NCBI GenBank assembly: GCA_018398805.1
Contig: JAGFBZ010002127.1
Coordinates: 111,234 to 175,233 of the forward strand
DNA length: 64,000 bases
Source: Hirundichthys speculiger
Taxonomy: Eukaryota > Chordata > Actinopteri > Beloniformes > Exocoetidae
Direction: 5' to 3'
In this document: positions 1 through 12,329 of the stretch, one piece after another
How positions within the stretch are numbered: the first letter of the stretch is position 1
Layout of the letters: each line of letters starts with the position of its first letter
Notes under the pieces: model-generated
Database searches by the model: none
What the model saw: only the letters and a program-made list of their open reading frames with translations
Told to the model about the DNA's origin: nothing
Program-made: the position numbers and the translations under genes

Positions 1-3000
1 TACCTCCCTCAGCTTGGTCCCCTGTGCTTGTGATACCTCTTGAACCCCTGCACAGTGGCTGACATCAGAGGCGACGGAGTTGACAGGGATAAAATCAATG
101 GGTCACCTCCCATGACAATTAAAGATTTGGCATTGTCATGACTGGCTTCTGAACTGTCATAAAACAAAGAGAAAGAAGCAACAGAATTTTATTTTCTTCT
201 TCATAGTCTCATACAAATGGGTAAAATATTGGACTGATATAATCCCTCTCTATTTCACACATTGAGAAACAAAACAGCATTACTTTTAATGTAACTAAAT
301 ATAATTTTGATGAAGATTTTTTAAATCTATTCCCGAGCTTTGAAATTTCACATTTGATGAAAAGCAGTTTTCATCAAGACCACAACTGAACTAAAAATCT
401 CTTTACTAATAACTGACAATCACAATGCCAGAGTGACAACATATGTGCATGTTTTTTTTTTTTGTTTTTTTTTTTTTTTGGTTAACATTTAAATGTGGTC
501 AATACTCGGTGTATCAATCAGCAGTAGGTAAATTGGGATTTGGGGGTTCCTTTGTTGTGTGTGTGTATGTACATAGGCTATACAATCAGAATAAATACTC
601 TGTAAATCAGACAAGATAATGCATTCCTCTCATCTGCACAACAGTATTTTTTAAGAACTCTTTAAAGTCACCCTATGTAGCGATACCATTTCTGACCACA
701 CGGATCATATAGATCTGCTGCACTGACAAAAGAACCTCTGACAATGAGTGAAGACGGTCTGGCATGTCTTGTGTTAGCGCTTTGCCCTACTCAAGGTGAA
801 CTTTGTTGTGTTTCATGGGTTTTACACATGAACTCTCTTTTTTTATATACTGCCTCCACGTGGTCAGACATGGTACTGCTGCATAGAGTGGCAGTAATAG
901 TTATATAAATCTTAAAATGAACATTACAAAACATAAAAGATAGACTTTTACAAATCAAAATTTTCAACGTTTCTGTGACTTAGTAATAACATTAATTTTG
1001 ATCGTTTTCTTGTTCTTTTTCTTAAGAAAGCAAGTCTTGACAAACAACTATTACATAGAGACATGAAGCTACATACATTTACTAGGATCGATATCCACAG
1101 ACGTATGAGTCTTTTAGTTTCCTTCTCTCTGCTTCATTCATTTCTACATATAGCTCTGAATTTAAAGATTTTAAATTAAACATATGTACAAAACAGTAAC
1201 CAGACAAGGCCCAAAAGACAAAAGAGACTTATTTAATGTTATAGCCAGGGACGGATCTTTTTAGCATACATCATTTACTCATGGAGAAATCCGTCCAGAT
1301 ATTGTGTTCAAAGCATGACTATGCTGACAGACAAGATTCATGCTTGTTTCCTTGACACTTAGTTCGTCAGATTGCTTTATGTAACAGTAAATGTAGACAC
1401 CCTGCCAAAAGTATTGCATTTAAGGTACCATGTATCATATATTACATATAGCTTCAGTTTTTCTGGTGCCAGAAGTTCACTTTCCTCCTAACTGTTCTGA
1501 CAACCTTGCTGTTGCTGTCCTGTCTGTATGTGCAGAGACGGTCTCCTTTTTTTTTTCACGCCATGTGAATTGTACCTTTAGAGTTGAGAGCTGTAATCCA
1601 AACACTGTTTTAAATGGAAATCAGAGATTTGCATGCTTTTATAACATCAGTTTTTTTTTCCTTATGACCTTTCCATCCAGCTGTCAGTCTCTCTGTCATG
1701 ATGAGTGGCTGGAGGTGCTGAACTCCTTGATAAAAACCAATAAAAGACAAAAGGGATTCTGTAGATCGCAGTGAAAAACTTTTGAGTTACTGCTTTGATC
1801 TTTGGCACACAACAGGTGAAGTGATGTAATGTAATTGAGGAGACATTGAGGGAAACTCGAAGATGATGTCCATGAAAGAACAGCCGGCAAACAGCAATAC
1901 CAATGATAGTAAAGCAGACGTCACTGCAGACTGAGCACATTCAGAGCAGCAAGTTATTCCTCATCGCTAATCTTATTTAAGTGAACTGTTTAAAAAATAG
2001 TGGCTCAAAGAATAATTTTTGGCACACTGACGAGCAAAGTGTTGGCTCACAGTTCAAGCTCTGACAACGTGTAGCTTATTTAAGATATTCTTCTTGATAA
2101 CATTTGAAGCCATAAGGATTTAAATTATATTATAATTTCAGTTAGTTTTTGCATTAAAACATTTGATTGACTGGTCATTCAAAAGGTTAATCATTATGTT
2201 CTTAAAGAACTTTTCAGAGCCTTTACTATTTCACTTTTACTTGAGTAAGCAAGTTGAATCAGTACTTTTATTTTTTTCTTTTCAAAGGCAAGCGAATGAA
2301 CTTTTTCAACCCCTGAAATAAATGTGTACTTTCACACATGAAATGTCTCTTCTTATTTTATTATGGGATCAAAACCCCCAGTGGACAGTCCTTAAGCCAC
2401 TTTTATTTTTTGAATACTATTTATTGAGCATGATGAAGGACAGCAAACCAATTTAAAATAATCCACTATCAGGAATTTAAAAGCGGCACATTGCGGTATG
2501 TGCACATTAATTAATCCCAGGCAGTCTGTCGCTAACTAATTTAATTAAAGAGGACCAACCAGGGTTTTTTTTTTCTTTTGCAGACACTTTTCTTTCTCAG
2601 TCACCATTAACGCCGTGCACAAAGCACTGGTTTCCATCTGCTTCTGCACCTCTCAACCTCTGGTCATGCAAGTTATTCCTCTAATCACTCCCCTGTTTTT
2701 TTTTCTTTCTTTTTTTTGTTATTTGGGAGTTTGTGTTTTGAGGGTCTTTTTTCCACTCAAAGATTAAGAGTCATGTCAGGAGCATGATATCAGTGCTTCC
2801 TGTCTCTCTGTTGATTTTTATGACATTTGCTGGAGAAAAGAAACAGGGGTGAAGGAAAACCAGATTAAAGTTAAGTGTGGCAGAACATTATCATTGTGGA
2901 CTACTTTTACTATATGCCTAAAATATGTGGTCAACAACAAGTCAAATGTGCACATTCACCATCATGAAAACAATATGACCGTGTAGAACGTTTCCACCTT

Positions 3001-3021
3001 ATGAGTGAATTAGCTTCTTTC
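1..3021. other. Non-coding AT-rich flank
   Basis: No exon, RNA gene or transposon end that I can recognise. The stretch has many homopolymer T runs (for example near 452-479, 2562 and 2700) and only short chance reading frames without family-like motifs. It may be intron or intergenic DNA; nothing in it decides which. Confidence 0.5.
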
Positions 3022-4174
3022 TTAACCTGTTAACGTTCCGACGGCCCGCCCGCCAATGCGACATATCTTTGGAAAGCTAAGATATATGTGATTCAATCAA
3101 TGTAAACCATTTCAGAATATAATCATAACAGCAGGTACAATCAACGCCTTTGTCACACCACAAACAAACAAACAAGGAGTTACGAAATCAACGCAACTCA
3201 CCTTATGAGCGTTATAAAAGTCGTCCGATCAAAAATATTCCCACAAAAATGGTCTGGTTAAACTCACAAAGGTCCAGTCGATCCAATCCAGTAAAGTATT
3301 TAGTCCAAAATGCATTATTATACCAGAAAATATCCACAAAAACGCCACTGGTAGCTGGTCGGTGTTTAGTAACTTCCACGTATTCTTGGTCATAAAACTC
3401 TTTATTCTGTGTTGACATACGTGTCTGTGGTCTTAAAATGGAGGGGGTCATCTGAACTTTCGATTGACACCTCATACAGCCATACAGCAGCTTCCCTGTC
3501 CTGTCCACAGCCTACAATAGCCAATAAGGGCCAACGTTGAAACGAAGCCATGTCCTACTTTGCTTCAGGAAAAAACCAGCCAGTTAGAATCAATCGTGCT
3601 GATGACTGATGCATTGAATAGCCAATGAAATTCTGAAAACATCGATGTGACGGTCGAGGGGGTGGAGATAACGGGGAAACAAAGAAAGCTGTGCGTAAAT
3701 GGTAATTAGATAGTCTCATGAACGTGCGTCATCACGCGCCTCAGCAGGACACCCCAGTGTGGCTTATTTCTCAGCGTTTTTTTACTTTGGGAGCGTATTT
3801 ATTGTAGAAAATGGTGAAAAGGACTGTCCAAGAAGGAAGAGGAGGAATTTGCTCGTCGTGAAAGTTACGTGTCAGGAGAGGGGATCAGATAAGATCAGAT
3901 AAGAGAGCGCATGCCTGCGCAGAAGACATTTTCTCCGTCGGAGAAGATTTTGCTCTGCATACGTAAGTATTTGACTAAATTGTGACTTATATTACAGCTT
4001 ATATTATATTATTACGTGTATATTGTATCATAATTGGTAGTATTATTCATATTATTATTACGTTTTACTGTATATTTCGACATAAACAAGTTTTACTTTG
4101 AATAAATACAAAAGCCTTTGTTTGTGTGTGGGGGGAGGAGTATGTGTGAGTTGTTTGTTGGGGTGTGTGTGTGT

Positions 4175-4192
4175 GGGGGGGGGGGGGGGGGG
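4175..4192 (+). repeat. 18-base G homopolymer after a GT run
   Basis: A (GT)n tract runs directly into eighteen consecutive G bases inside the piggyBac derivative. Such runs are unstable and error-prone in sequencing, so the exact length should not be trusted. Confidence 0.9.
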
Positions 4193-4271
4193 TTCATTGT
4201 GTAAAGTAGTACAATACAGAAAAGATGGAAAGTTTTGTAAATGACTTATTTCTTTATTTTCACATAATGGG

Positions 4272-4794
4272 CATTCATCTGAGGATTCAGATGTGGACTG
4301 GGAGCCAGTCAGAAAGTGGTCACATAGAGGGTCAAAGGTGCAGATGGACATTGGCAGATGAAGGACATCTCAGTTCCACCAGCTGTGAAGGAGTACAGCC
4401 GGTATGTGCTGTATATTCAACTGTGTATTCATTTTGAAATGAAACAATTTTTGTGTTGCACATATTTATGTTTTTGTATATATTTTTTTCATTGTTGTTC
4501 CAGGTGTATGGGTGGAGAGGAGAGATCCCTCTGCACCAGAAGGCATTCTGGGAGACCCTCACCGAGCAGCTGGCAGAAGCAGGGTCTTCCTCCACAGCCA
4601 GACCTGTCCCACCTCCTGCTCCGTGTGGAGCACATCACATACTGGTTTTTATCAGTGGGCAGAGGACTACTGGTAGGCTGAAGTGCAGGCACTGTCATGC
4701 TAAAACACAGTTGAAATGCTCCTCGTGTGATGTGCCTTTGTGCTTGATACCGACTAGAGATTGCTACAGTGACTGGCATGCTGCCAACCTGTAA
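4272..4794 (+). pseudogene. piggyBac transposase remnant (PGBD-like)
   Basis: Three pieces of a piggyBac transposase are readable. An acidic N-terminal piece (SEDSDVDWEPVRKWS, from 4272) runs to a stop at 4359. A second frame gives PPAVKEYSR. A GT at about 4402 and an AG at about 4503 would join it to CMGG, the familiar segment that precedes the third catalytic aspartate in this family. A last frame, to the stop at 4792-4794, gives IPLHQKAFWETL and a cysteine-rich ribbon (CRHCHAKT...KCSSCDVPLC...CYSDWH) that many piggyBac transposases carry at the C terminus. The DDD catalytic core between these pieces is absent and the frames do not connect, so it cannot make a working transposase. The family call is firm from the cysteine pattern; the exon junction is inference. 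Confidence 0.7.
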
Positions 4795-5529
4795 ATGGTT
4801 ATAATTGTAAATATGTTCAAATTTGTGAATAGTTTGCTGTGTTGTAAAAGATAGTCATTTTTTTAATATAAATTACATTTTCCACAACAACACTTGTTTT
4901 GACTCTTTTTATATGCAAAATTTAGCTTTATGTTTCAGTAACTTTTTTTCAGCAATATTGATAGTGAATCTGGATGTGGGATAGGATACCTCTAAGTGTC
5001 ACCTTTCATTAGAGGCCAAGATTATGACTGTACGATGAAGCGTTCAAGAGTTATGTCCTTTTATCCGAGGTATGTGGCCATGTTTATCCAGGTGCCATTT
5101 TGGAGTCTCCAAATGGCCATTTTTGGAAACGCCTAGACATACTCTTACAAAAACGTGTGTAAAATACTCATTTTTAGTGGTATTGTTATCAAATTTGAAC
5201 TTGCACTAGGTAAGGCTTCATGCTGTGGTCCCATTGTGTTTTCCAGCTAATAAGTCACAGCTGCACTCATCTGCAGACATCTGTTTACAAAAAAAATTCA
5301 GGCGGAAATAAAAAACTTATATTTCAGTGTGTTCAAACTTAGATTACTCAATGCTAGTAGCACTTACAGTGATTCTGACAGTTGGAGGAAAAACTTCAGA
5401 GTGTTACCTTTCAAAAGACACCAAAACCATCCATGTGCTACAAACGGTTCAAGAACAGCTTTCAATTTACTTTGGGTATGCCTTGGATAGGCGTTTTATG
5501 CAAATTATACAGGAATGTTAAGGGGTTAA

Positions 5530-6620
5530 AAACACGTGTTGGGCCACCATGTGTTACTCAAAGACTACCTGGTTTTCTGAGACAAAGAACCTCAAAAGGA
5601 CTCAATCCCCAACATGCTTTGCAACATTTTATTGTTTTACAATTCAATTCAATTTTATTTTATTTGTATAGCATCTGTTAGAATGTCAATTGTCTCTAAA
5701 AAGCGTGATGTGGCCTCAGTTGAACCCCTGAGAAAATAGCAGAGATCGTCTTAAACGGCTTGATCACGAGTTAAGCCATAGACGACCAGAGCATGTTTAC
5801 TGGGAGGACACTAACTATCTGGGCAAGTTCACTTTCTACACAAACTAGTGCAGTTCATAGTTCACAGAAATTAAAATGAACTAGTTCAGTTCATAGTTCA
5901 CAGAAATTAAAATGAACTAGTTCAGTTCATCATTTCAAAACAATGAAGTAATTAGTTCATTTTTAATTATTTTTTCTTATTCTTTTTTAATGTTGCTGCG
6001 AGCAATTACGGTAATTGTCAAAATGATTGCCACTGCCCATATACTACACCACCACAAATGGCAATTATTTTATCCATTTTATCTGTTAAAAAATAGGTCC
6101 AATTCTGAATCTTGATCCAACCAGGGTTCACATTAGCGTTGAAGGGACAGCTCATGTAAAACTGTAATTTCCCTTTCAGCTTCTCTCTACAGCAGCCGTT
6201 CCCAAACTTCAGAATACCAAGGCCCAATCTGAAATGTGAAAAATATACGCGGTCCACCCAAACCTTTAATCACAACTGTGATCAACATACATGACTAGGA
6301 ACCATGATCTGATATTAATGTGAGGGGTCAACAAATAGGTGACACTTTTCATATTAAGTTAAAATGACAATAACTTAACTGGTTTGTTTTATTTCATCTT
6401 AGTGTTCTTTTATTTATTATTTCATGAATATTTTATAATACTAAAATGTGTTATTAAAAACACATTTTAAAAAGATTGATGATTTAAAACATATTTAATG
6501 ACCTCTCACCGCCCACCTGTAGTACCCCCACGGACCACTAGCCACTAGTGATTTCTAGCTTAGAATACAACAACAATATAGCTGATAAATTGAGTATTAT
6601 TTTGTTTATGTTTGTTGCAG
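5530..6620. other. Intergenic DNA with repeat fragments
   Basis: Holds a short AATTCAATTTTATTT fragment near 5640 of a common fish repeat, the dispersed unit at 5697-5825 (listed separately), a tandemly doubled stretch around 5850-5930 (AACTAGTTCAGTTCATAGTT), and a degenerate hAT-looking stretch 6192-6545 that starts CAGCCGTTCCCAAACT. No gene seen. Confidence 0.4.
5697..5825 (+). repeat. Dispersed unit U1, copy 1
   Basis: About 125 bp starting AAAAAGCGTGATGTGGCC and ending near TGTTTACTGGGAG. A clearly related copy lies on the opposite strand at about 57587-57717. I do not recognise the family. It has no obvious RNA-gene boxes and no open frame. Confidence 0.6.
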
Positions 6621-7796
6621 ACATCTCTCTGTCTCTCACTACTTTTCATACATTTAAGGTTTCCCAAAGATCGGGTTTTAAGGAGGGAGTGGGAACTTGC
6701 AGTGAGAAGAGATGGTTTTGTGGCAACCAAAAGGTCCTTGCTATGCAGCAAACATTTCAAGGCGAATGACTTCGACAGAACTGGGCAAATTGTCCAGTTG
6801 AGACATGGTGTCAAACCATCTGTCTTTAACTTTCCATCTCATTTACAAAAGGTATGCATCATTTGGAATAAATTACAGTACACTTGATGATGCCAAACAT
6901 TTTTTTTAAATGTTGTATTCTTACATTTTAGCAAGAACCATCAAGGAAGACCGCAACTTCAAGGAAAGCAGAGGAAAGCCTTCCAGTACACTTGCCTGAG
7001 CCTTTCCTTGAAGCTGAACATCATTGTAATGTTGTGAGTATTTGCATGTAATATTTTTCATACTCAAAAGAGCAGCAAGGCTCTGGTCAAATCAAAACCT
7101 CTATCGCATTTCCATCCCTTTTCCCATCAGGACCACAATTATGCTTTGCCTGCTTCTCCCACTGCTTTAAAGGCCAGACTTCGTGAAGCCCTGGCTAGAG
7201 TGGAGAGTCTGGAGCGTGAGAAGAGAAACAGCATGCTCCGGGAACGACGGGCAAAGAAAAATGTTAGTGCTCTTCTTGAGGATCTGAGGGAGAAAAACCT
7301 CATAAATGAAGAGTTGAAAGAAAAGCTGGAATGCTACTCAGGTGAAATGGAAATACTCTTTTGGAAATTTATGTTTATAGTCTGTGATTAACTCTTTGTC
7401 TTCTAAGTTTATGCTTACTGAATTCAGATCTTCGCATAGACCTCCTGGCAAAGAGGGGTCATGAGTACACCAGGGAGCAGAGGGAGTTTGCCCTCACACT
7501 ACACCTTCATGGTCCAAAGGCATATAGTTTCCTGAGAGTATCAAAATCTTCCTCTCCCACATCCCCATACATTGCAACTGTATTCTCAGTGTTGCCTGAT
7601 TGATTACTGACATTCAAGTTAGTTCTGTGGCTGCAGGTGTAGCCATTGCATACATTAAAACCACTTCAATACTACAGACAATGTTTGTGAAAATGAAAAT
7701 GACCAATTGAAAAGCTCACATCACACACTGTGTTGTGATACATAATGAGCTTTCTTTTATTTTTCAAAGGTGGCTGAATTCAGTGGATGCAAAGCC
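6621..7796 (+). pseudogene. THAP9 / P-element-like transposase, 5' exons only
   Basis: Four consecutive exons with canonical splice sites can be read: 6621-6851, 6932-7033, 7131-7341 and 7428-7603. The first encodes the later part of a THAP zinc finger (FPKDRVLRREWE, then LLCSKHF with the Cys/His ligands, then KPSVFNFP, the AVPTIF-box position). The second is a short linker; the third is a charged coiled coil (LREALARVESLEREKR and on). The fourth begins the region seen in P-element/THAP9 transposases (REFALTLHLHGPKAYSFLR). Just after this the conserved LPLPHPHTLQL is readable at about 7539-7571 in a different frame, so exon 4 is frameshifted. A further piece WLNSVDAKPGL follows an AG at 7769. 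The first zinc-ligand cysteines and the whole catalytic part are missing. Likely a dead transposon or gene fragment, less likely a domesticated THAP gene. Confidence 0.7.
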
Positions 7797-7797
7797 T

Positions 7798-7910
7798 GGC
7801 CTTAATATATATATATATGTAAATACTTGTGATATTGTAAATACTTGTGATATTGTAAATACATACTTGTGATATTGTAAATACTTGTGATATTGTAAAT
7901 ACTTCAGATA
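7798..7910 (+). repeat. TA run plus 18-bp tandem repeat
   Basis: A short (TA)n is followed by about five copies of an 18-bp unit AAATACTTGTGATATTGT, the last ones degenerate. It directly follows the truncated THAP9-like segment. Confidence 0.8.
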
Positions 7911-9019
7911 TTGTAAAGACCTGAACATTGAACGTTTTCTGGGTTCTATCTTTTCTTTTTGTTGTATCTATGTCTGTCTATAATGTGTGACGTTTGTTTT
8001 GACAAACAAATCACGTGAAATTAGTTTCACAACAGCGATTTATGATCACTTTTGTGTGTGCAGAAACGCCACTCCTCCATAGATGTAATGCATTGTCCTG
8101 GCGAGTGGTCCGTACCAAGATGGCGGACCTATAGGCACGTCACTTCAGTGGGTGGCGGCATTCGATGCGGCGTCTATGTATATATGTCTATGTTGTATCG
8201 TATCGTATCCTATCATATCGTATTGTATCAATACCAAATTTCTTCCTACTAGCTACACATATAAGCTGAGTGATTTAAAATAGTCCCTCCCCTTTATAGG
8301 ATTTCACTGGCGAGCTCTCGCTGCAATTAGGTTAGCTGACTCTCACATTGATGCATGAAAAGCTGAAAATACCCCAAGTTTTGACGACAGTTACACTGTC
8401 ACCACGATGCACAGAACCCACAGTTCAGTTCAGCAGCGGTTGATGTCGCCACCTTCAAAGTCTACAGAGACCAATGCTGAGGATGTCTTCAGTATGTACG
8501 TGCGAGTGGCGGGGTTAGTTTTTCAGTTAAAAACTTTAATAAAGCTTGTAACTAGGGCAGAGGGGATTCCTCTGAGACTGCAAGGGAACCTGAGCTTCCA
8601 CTGCCATTGATATAGTATAAGATATAAATGAATATAATATATTATATATTAATAATATAATATTTTAAAAAAATGATCTAATACGTACGGTTGTGTTAAC
8701 ATTTCATCGACTATAAATTTGTTAGAACACGTTAAACATGCAGACGAGTTGATTCAGAATCGGCTACTTCTTCACCAGTAACGTAGTTAACTTGTCCGTA
8801 CATTCCCATACCGCTTTCTGGTCAATACATTTCTCCATAAAAGCTGACAGTTTCTGGGACTGCATGGAGCATTTTTTTCATTGCTGCGAAAGTCCACAGG
8901 CATTGGCTGAAATGCCAATGTTATCCCGCCCCCCAGACTCTCAGCGTCTTTGGGAGTGAATGGAGCTGTGGGTTGGCCTTGGCTGGCCGCAGTTTTGACT
9001 GACAGGTTTCCAAGATATA
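7911..9019. other. Non-coding stretch
   Basis: Contains a TATCGTATC-type simple tract near 8190-8230 and an AT-only stretch near 8625-8670. No recognisable coding sequence; the frames at 8407-8610 and 8787-9026 show no family motif. Confidence 0.4.
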
Positions 9020-9385
9020 CAGTCATGGAAAAAATTATTAGACCACCATTTTTTCTTCACTTTCTTGTTCATTTTAATACCTGGTACCACTAAACGTCAT
9101 CATGTGACTAAAACAGACAGAAAAGAAAACACTGAATGCATAAAAGCAGTGTTTTTGGCAGTACAACGCCATAGCTATTGATGTAAAAACTTAAATGATT
9201 TAGGTTATAATCAAGAAAACCATGGAAAATGGTAAGATATCAGCTCTTAAATAAAACTCTTATGAGCAATATTTGTGGTTATCGTTATGTTTGACCATAC
9301 AAATGTACCTTTAGTTGTACCAGGCATTAAAACGAACAAGAAACTGAAGAAAACAAGGGTGGTCTAATAATTTTTTCCATGACTG
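9020..9385. mobile_element. Tc1/mariner-type palindromic MITE, copy 1
   Basis: Flanked by TA on both sides (9018-9019, 9386-9387). The ends are long inverted repeats, beginning CAGTCATGGAAAAAATTATT and ending with its near reverse complement; the inner part is also largely self-complementary. No coding sequence. A second copy is at 40810-41162. The TA duplication and fold-back structure fit Tc1/mariner-derived MITEs; the exact family name is not claimed. Confidence 0.75.
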
Positions 9386-9387
9386 TA

Positions 9388-10157
9388 TATACTGTCACGT
9401 CTCATGCACGACTTGTCCCATTGCGGATTTTGCATGCAGAGTCGAATGAGAAGCAGCGACCATTTGTTGGCATTTCTACAGCGAAATACTTCATTTCTTA
9501 CACTGTAAATAAAACACTCACGGTATATCATTGTTTGTATTTTAAATAATCAACATTAACAACAACTTTAACAAAATGTCTACTTGGTATGATAGGGTCA
9601 CAGACCATTTTCTAGAAAAGGAACGAAGGGCAGAATTTACATGTAAATAAATTGACACGTTTTATGATGCACTCCGACTATGAGCTTCCCCTGTTTGAAA
9701 GACCAGAAATCTCCACTGACCTAGGGATAGCTTCTTTGGTGACATAAACATAACGTTCTTGTCTGTATATGTCATACAATTAGGATTGTTCTCTTTTGTG
9801 TCTCAAAGGCAGTCGTGTCTCTGCGTTTGTTGGTCTCTCTTTCCTGTCACCTCAGACCTCCAACCGGTCGAGGCAGATGGCAGCTCTGAGACTGCTGCTT
9901 TATCTCCCTGTTAACCAGGCGTTTTCGTCTCCACTGTCGCCTCGTCCTTGGTCAGGCTGAGGGATTGCACTGAAGTGATGCAATCTGTTGGGTTCCTTCG
10001 CTAAGCTGTTTTGTTTTTTATTTATTAACTTACATTATATTAAACTTGAAATTGATTGGAAGTCATTTTTTACTGAACGGGAGTATATAAAACTTTCTAG
10101 GCTGTTCACGTTTTCTGTGTAAAGTGCCTGGAAATAACTGAAAAGTAAAATGAAATG
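9388..10157. other. Non-coding stretch
   Basis: No gene, RNA or transposon end recognised. The sequence on either side of the MITE at 9020-9385 seems to be ordinary single-copy-looking DNA. Confidence 0.35.
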
Positions 10158-10165
10158 ACCTAGAG

Positions 10166-10392
10166 CAGGGGTGGCCAACACTGATCCTCAAGAACCGCAA
10201 ACCTACCTGCCTTAGATGTTTCCCTGCTTCAGCAGCGCACCCGATTCTCATGAATGGGTTGTTCACAGACTTGTGAAGACCTGGATGACAAGCTGATGAT
10301 GATTCATTCATGTGAATCAGGTGCGCTGAAGCAGGGAAACATCTAAGACATGCAGGGTTGCGGCTCTGGAGGACCAGGCTTGGCCACCCCTG
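10166..10392. mobile_element. hAT-type palindromic MITE
   Basis: Termini CAGGGGTGGCCAA and its reverse complement TTGGCCACCCCTG; inner halves are also inverted copies around ACATCTAAG/CTTAGATGT. Flanking 8-mers ACCTAGAG and ATGTAGAA agree at five of eight positions, as expected for an old 8-bp hAT duplication. Non-coding. Confidence 0.7.
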
Positions 10393-10400
10393 ATGTAGAA

Positions 10401-12328
10401 CAAACTAGATAAGTACATACACTCACACAGCACTTTTTATTATGTATATAATCTTGATACAGTGTGGAACTCTTCTGATACAAAGTACGCAGTGCCTTCC
10501 CTCTATAATCACACACAGCTGAGCATATTGAGGCCAGTGTGGAGTTCAATGTCTTGTCCAAGAACTTGTCAACAGTTGGATGAGCTGGAGAACAAACACT
10601 GACCTTCCGTCTGGAAGAGAACCAGTCTTCTCGCGGATCCACAGCCGACTTGAATGGAAAACATGGACATGGCCACTGAAGGATGTGATTTCTTCAGCAT
10701 GTCGTCTGACTGACAGTTTGGCACCATGAGGCTTGATATCTAATCAGAAACACACTAGATGATCAAAACAAACACACACAAACTCTTGCTCACAAGCATG
10801 GACTCAAGGAATAAGACACGACAGAGACCATAATTGTCAGTGATTGCATTTGGATGTCAGCCCATCATTCCACTAATTAGCACTATGGCAGAAATAGCTG
10901 TAGATTCCCCCGGTCCCCAAACTTCCAAAACACCAACATGTTGGTATCTACTATGTAGTCTTCTCAATCTCTCAACAATGGCTCTGTCTCCATTTCCAAA
11001 ATGTCTGCAGCTTTTTTTCTCTCTCTGAAGTACATTCAAAGTGTCTTGACATCAAGCTTACCGCAAACAACTGATAAAATGCAGCTAAAAGAAATAAATA
11101 TATCAAAGGTGTGCTTGATAGAAATACAAATTTTTGTTTTTTTGTCTTTTTAGTCAAAGTTTCCACAGAGCATCAATCGCGTCTTTGTGGTGCGTTTTAG
11201 TTTTTGACATAACGATTACGCAATAATCTAACGAAGCGGATGTCATCCTTAAGACAGCAAGAAACAAACGGTGCAAGAAAGAGACAGGGAAAAGAAGGGA
11301 ATTCATCTCGCATTAAGATGAGAGCATATGACGCTCCTTTTGGAGAGCAAACATGTGGGGGAGGCAAAGACGGGAGAAGGAGGACAAGACTAATAAATGA
11401 AGAGAAAAGAAAATGAAATGAAAGGACGAGAGAAGATGGGCCGCTTACACTGATCAAAGTGTGAATATTCACAGCGCTCTCGTCTCCAAGATTAAATACT
11501 AATAACTCTCAACAGCTGCTCAGTGAGCTTGCTAACCCTCATTACCACAATGTTCTACATGTGTACCACTTTAGAAACACAGAGCTTTATTGCAGCGCAA
11601 GATGTTCACCGAGAGGAAACGAAATCAGCACCTTCAGGAATTCCTGCGGGGAAACTGAAAATATGATTACAAATATTTATTCGGTGACAACTTTAGGGAT
11701 GCTTAATTAAATAAACCAAAAAAACATAAAAAATCAAGACATAATGCGGTAATTATTCAGCAGCTGCTAGCTATCATGTAAATCTCTCCGTTTCATCTTT
11801 TAGACGATCAGATTGCTCCCATAGTAATGAGACAAACTTGAAATGTCTCAACTGACGTGGGATAAGATCAAAACTGCATGAGCTTCATGCATAGTTTTTT
11901 TGCATTTTGAACGTCAGCAGGTTATTTCTGATCAGTGCCGGGTATCTAATTTGTTGAAAAGGACGTTTCACTGGTTGATGATCTGCTCATACTCTCCCAA
12001 TGCATGTGATTTATGAACACAGGGAATGGAAAATGGTCATTCTGGCATAGGTTTCAGGTCGAACGCCTTTCCTGACACAGTCCTCCCATTTGTCTGTTCT
12101 TGGGACTGGCTCTATGAGAGCACTGACTCGTGACCCGCTCAATGACTGGGCTTTTTGCAATGTGGGCAACATTAACAATCCTACAGCCTTTCAGTTGGAA
12201 GGAAAGCAGGTCCACCTGCTACGTCACATCCGCCCCAATTTGTATGACTTATAAATGAACAAGAACTCTCAACAACAAAAAGGTCTCTCTACTACAACAA
12301 CGAATGTGATTCTTTCTAATATAGAAAT
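10401..12328. other. Non-coding stretch
   Basis: No coding family found on either strand. The purine-rich tract 11270-11440 gives artefactual open frames on the minus strand. No repeat boundary recognised. Confidence 0.35.
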
Positions 12329-12329
12329 T

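Larger units (their letters stand above)
3026..5525 (+). mobile_element. piggyBac-type DNA transposon, internally deleted
   Basis: The element is bounded by TTAA at 3022-3025 and 5526-5529, the target duplication typical of piggyBac. Its ends are imperfect inverted repeats: left CCTGTTAACGTTCC, right (reverse complement) CCCCTTAACATTCC. Inside lie pieces of a piggyBac-like transposase on the plus strand (4272-4794), including the C-terminal cysteine-rich ribbon, but the catalytic core is missing. Length is 2500 bp. The TTAA and end match are seen directly; assignment to the superfamily comes from the coding remnant. It is most likely a non-autonomous deletion derivative. Confidence 0.75.

Noticed and set aside
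5697..5825. U1 as a small nucleolar or spliceosomal RNA.
   Set aside because: I could not place C/D or H/ACA boxes convincingly, and it matches none of the snRNAs I know.
6192..6545. hAT-type element starting CAGCCGTTCCCAAACT.
   Set aside because: The proposed right end does not form an inverted repeat with the left and no 8-bp duplication was found, so it is only noted as hAT-looking.
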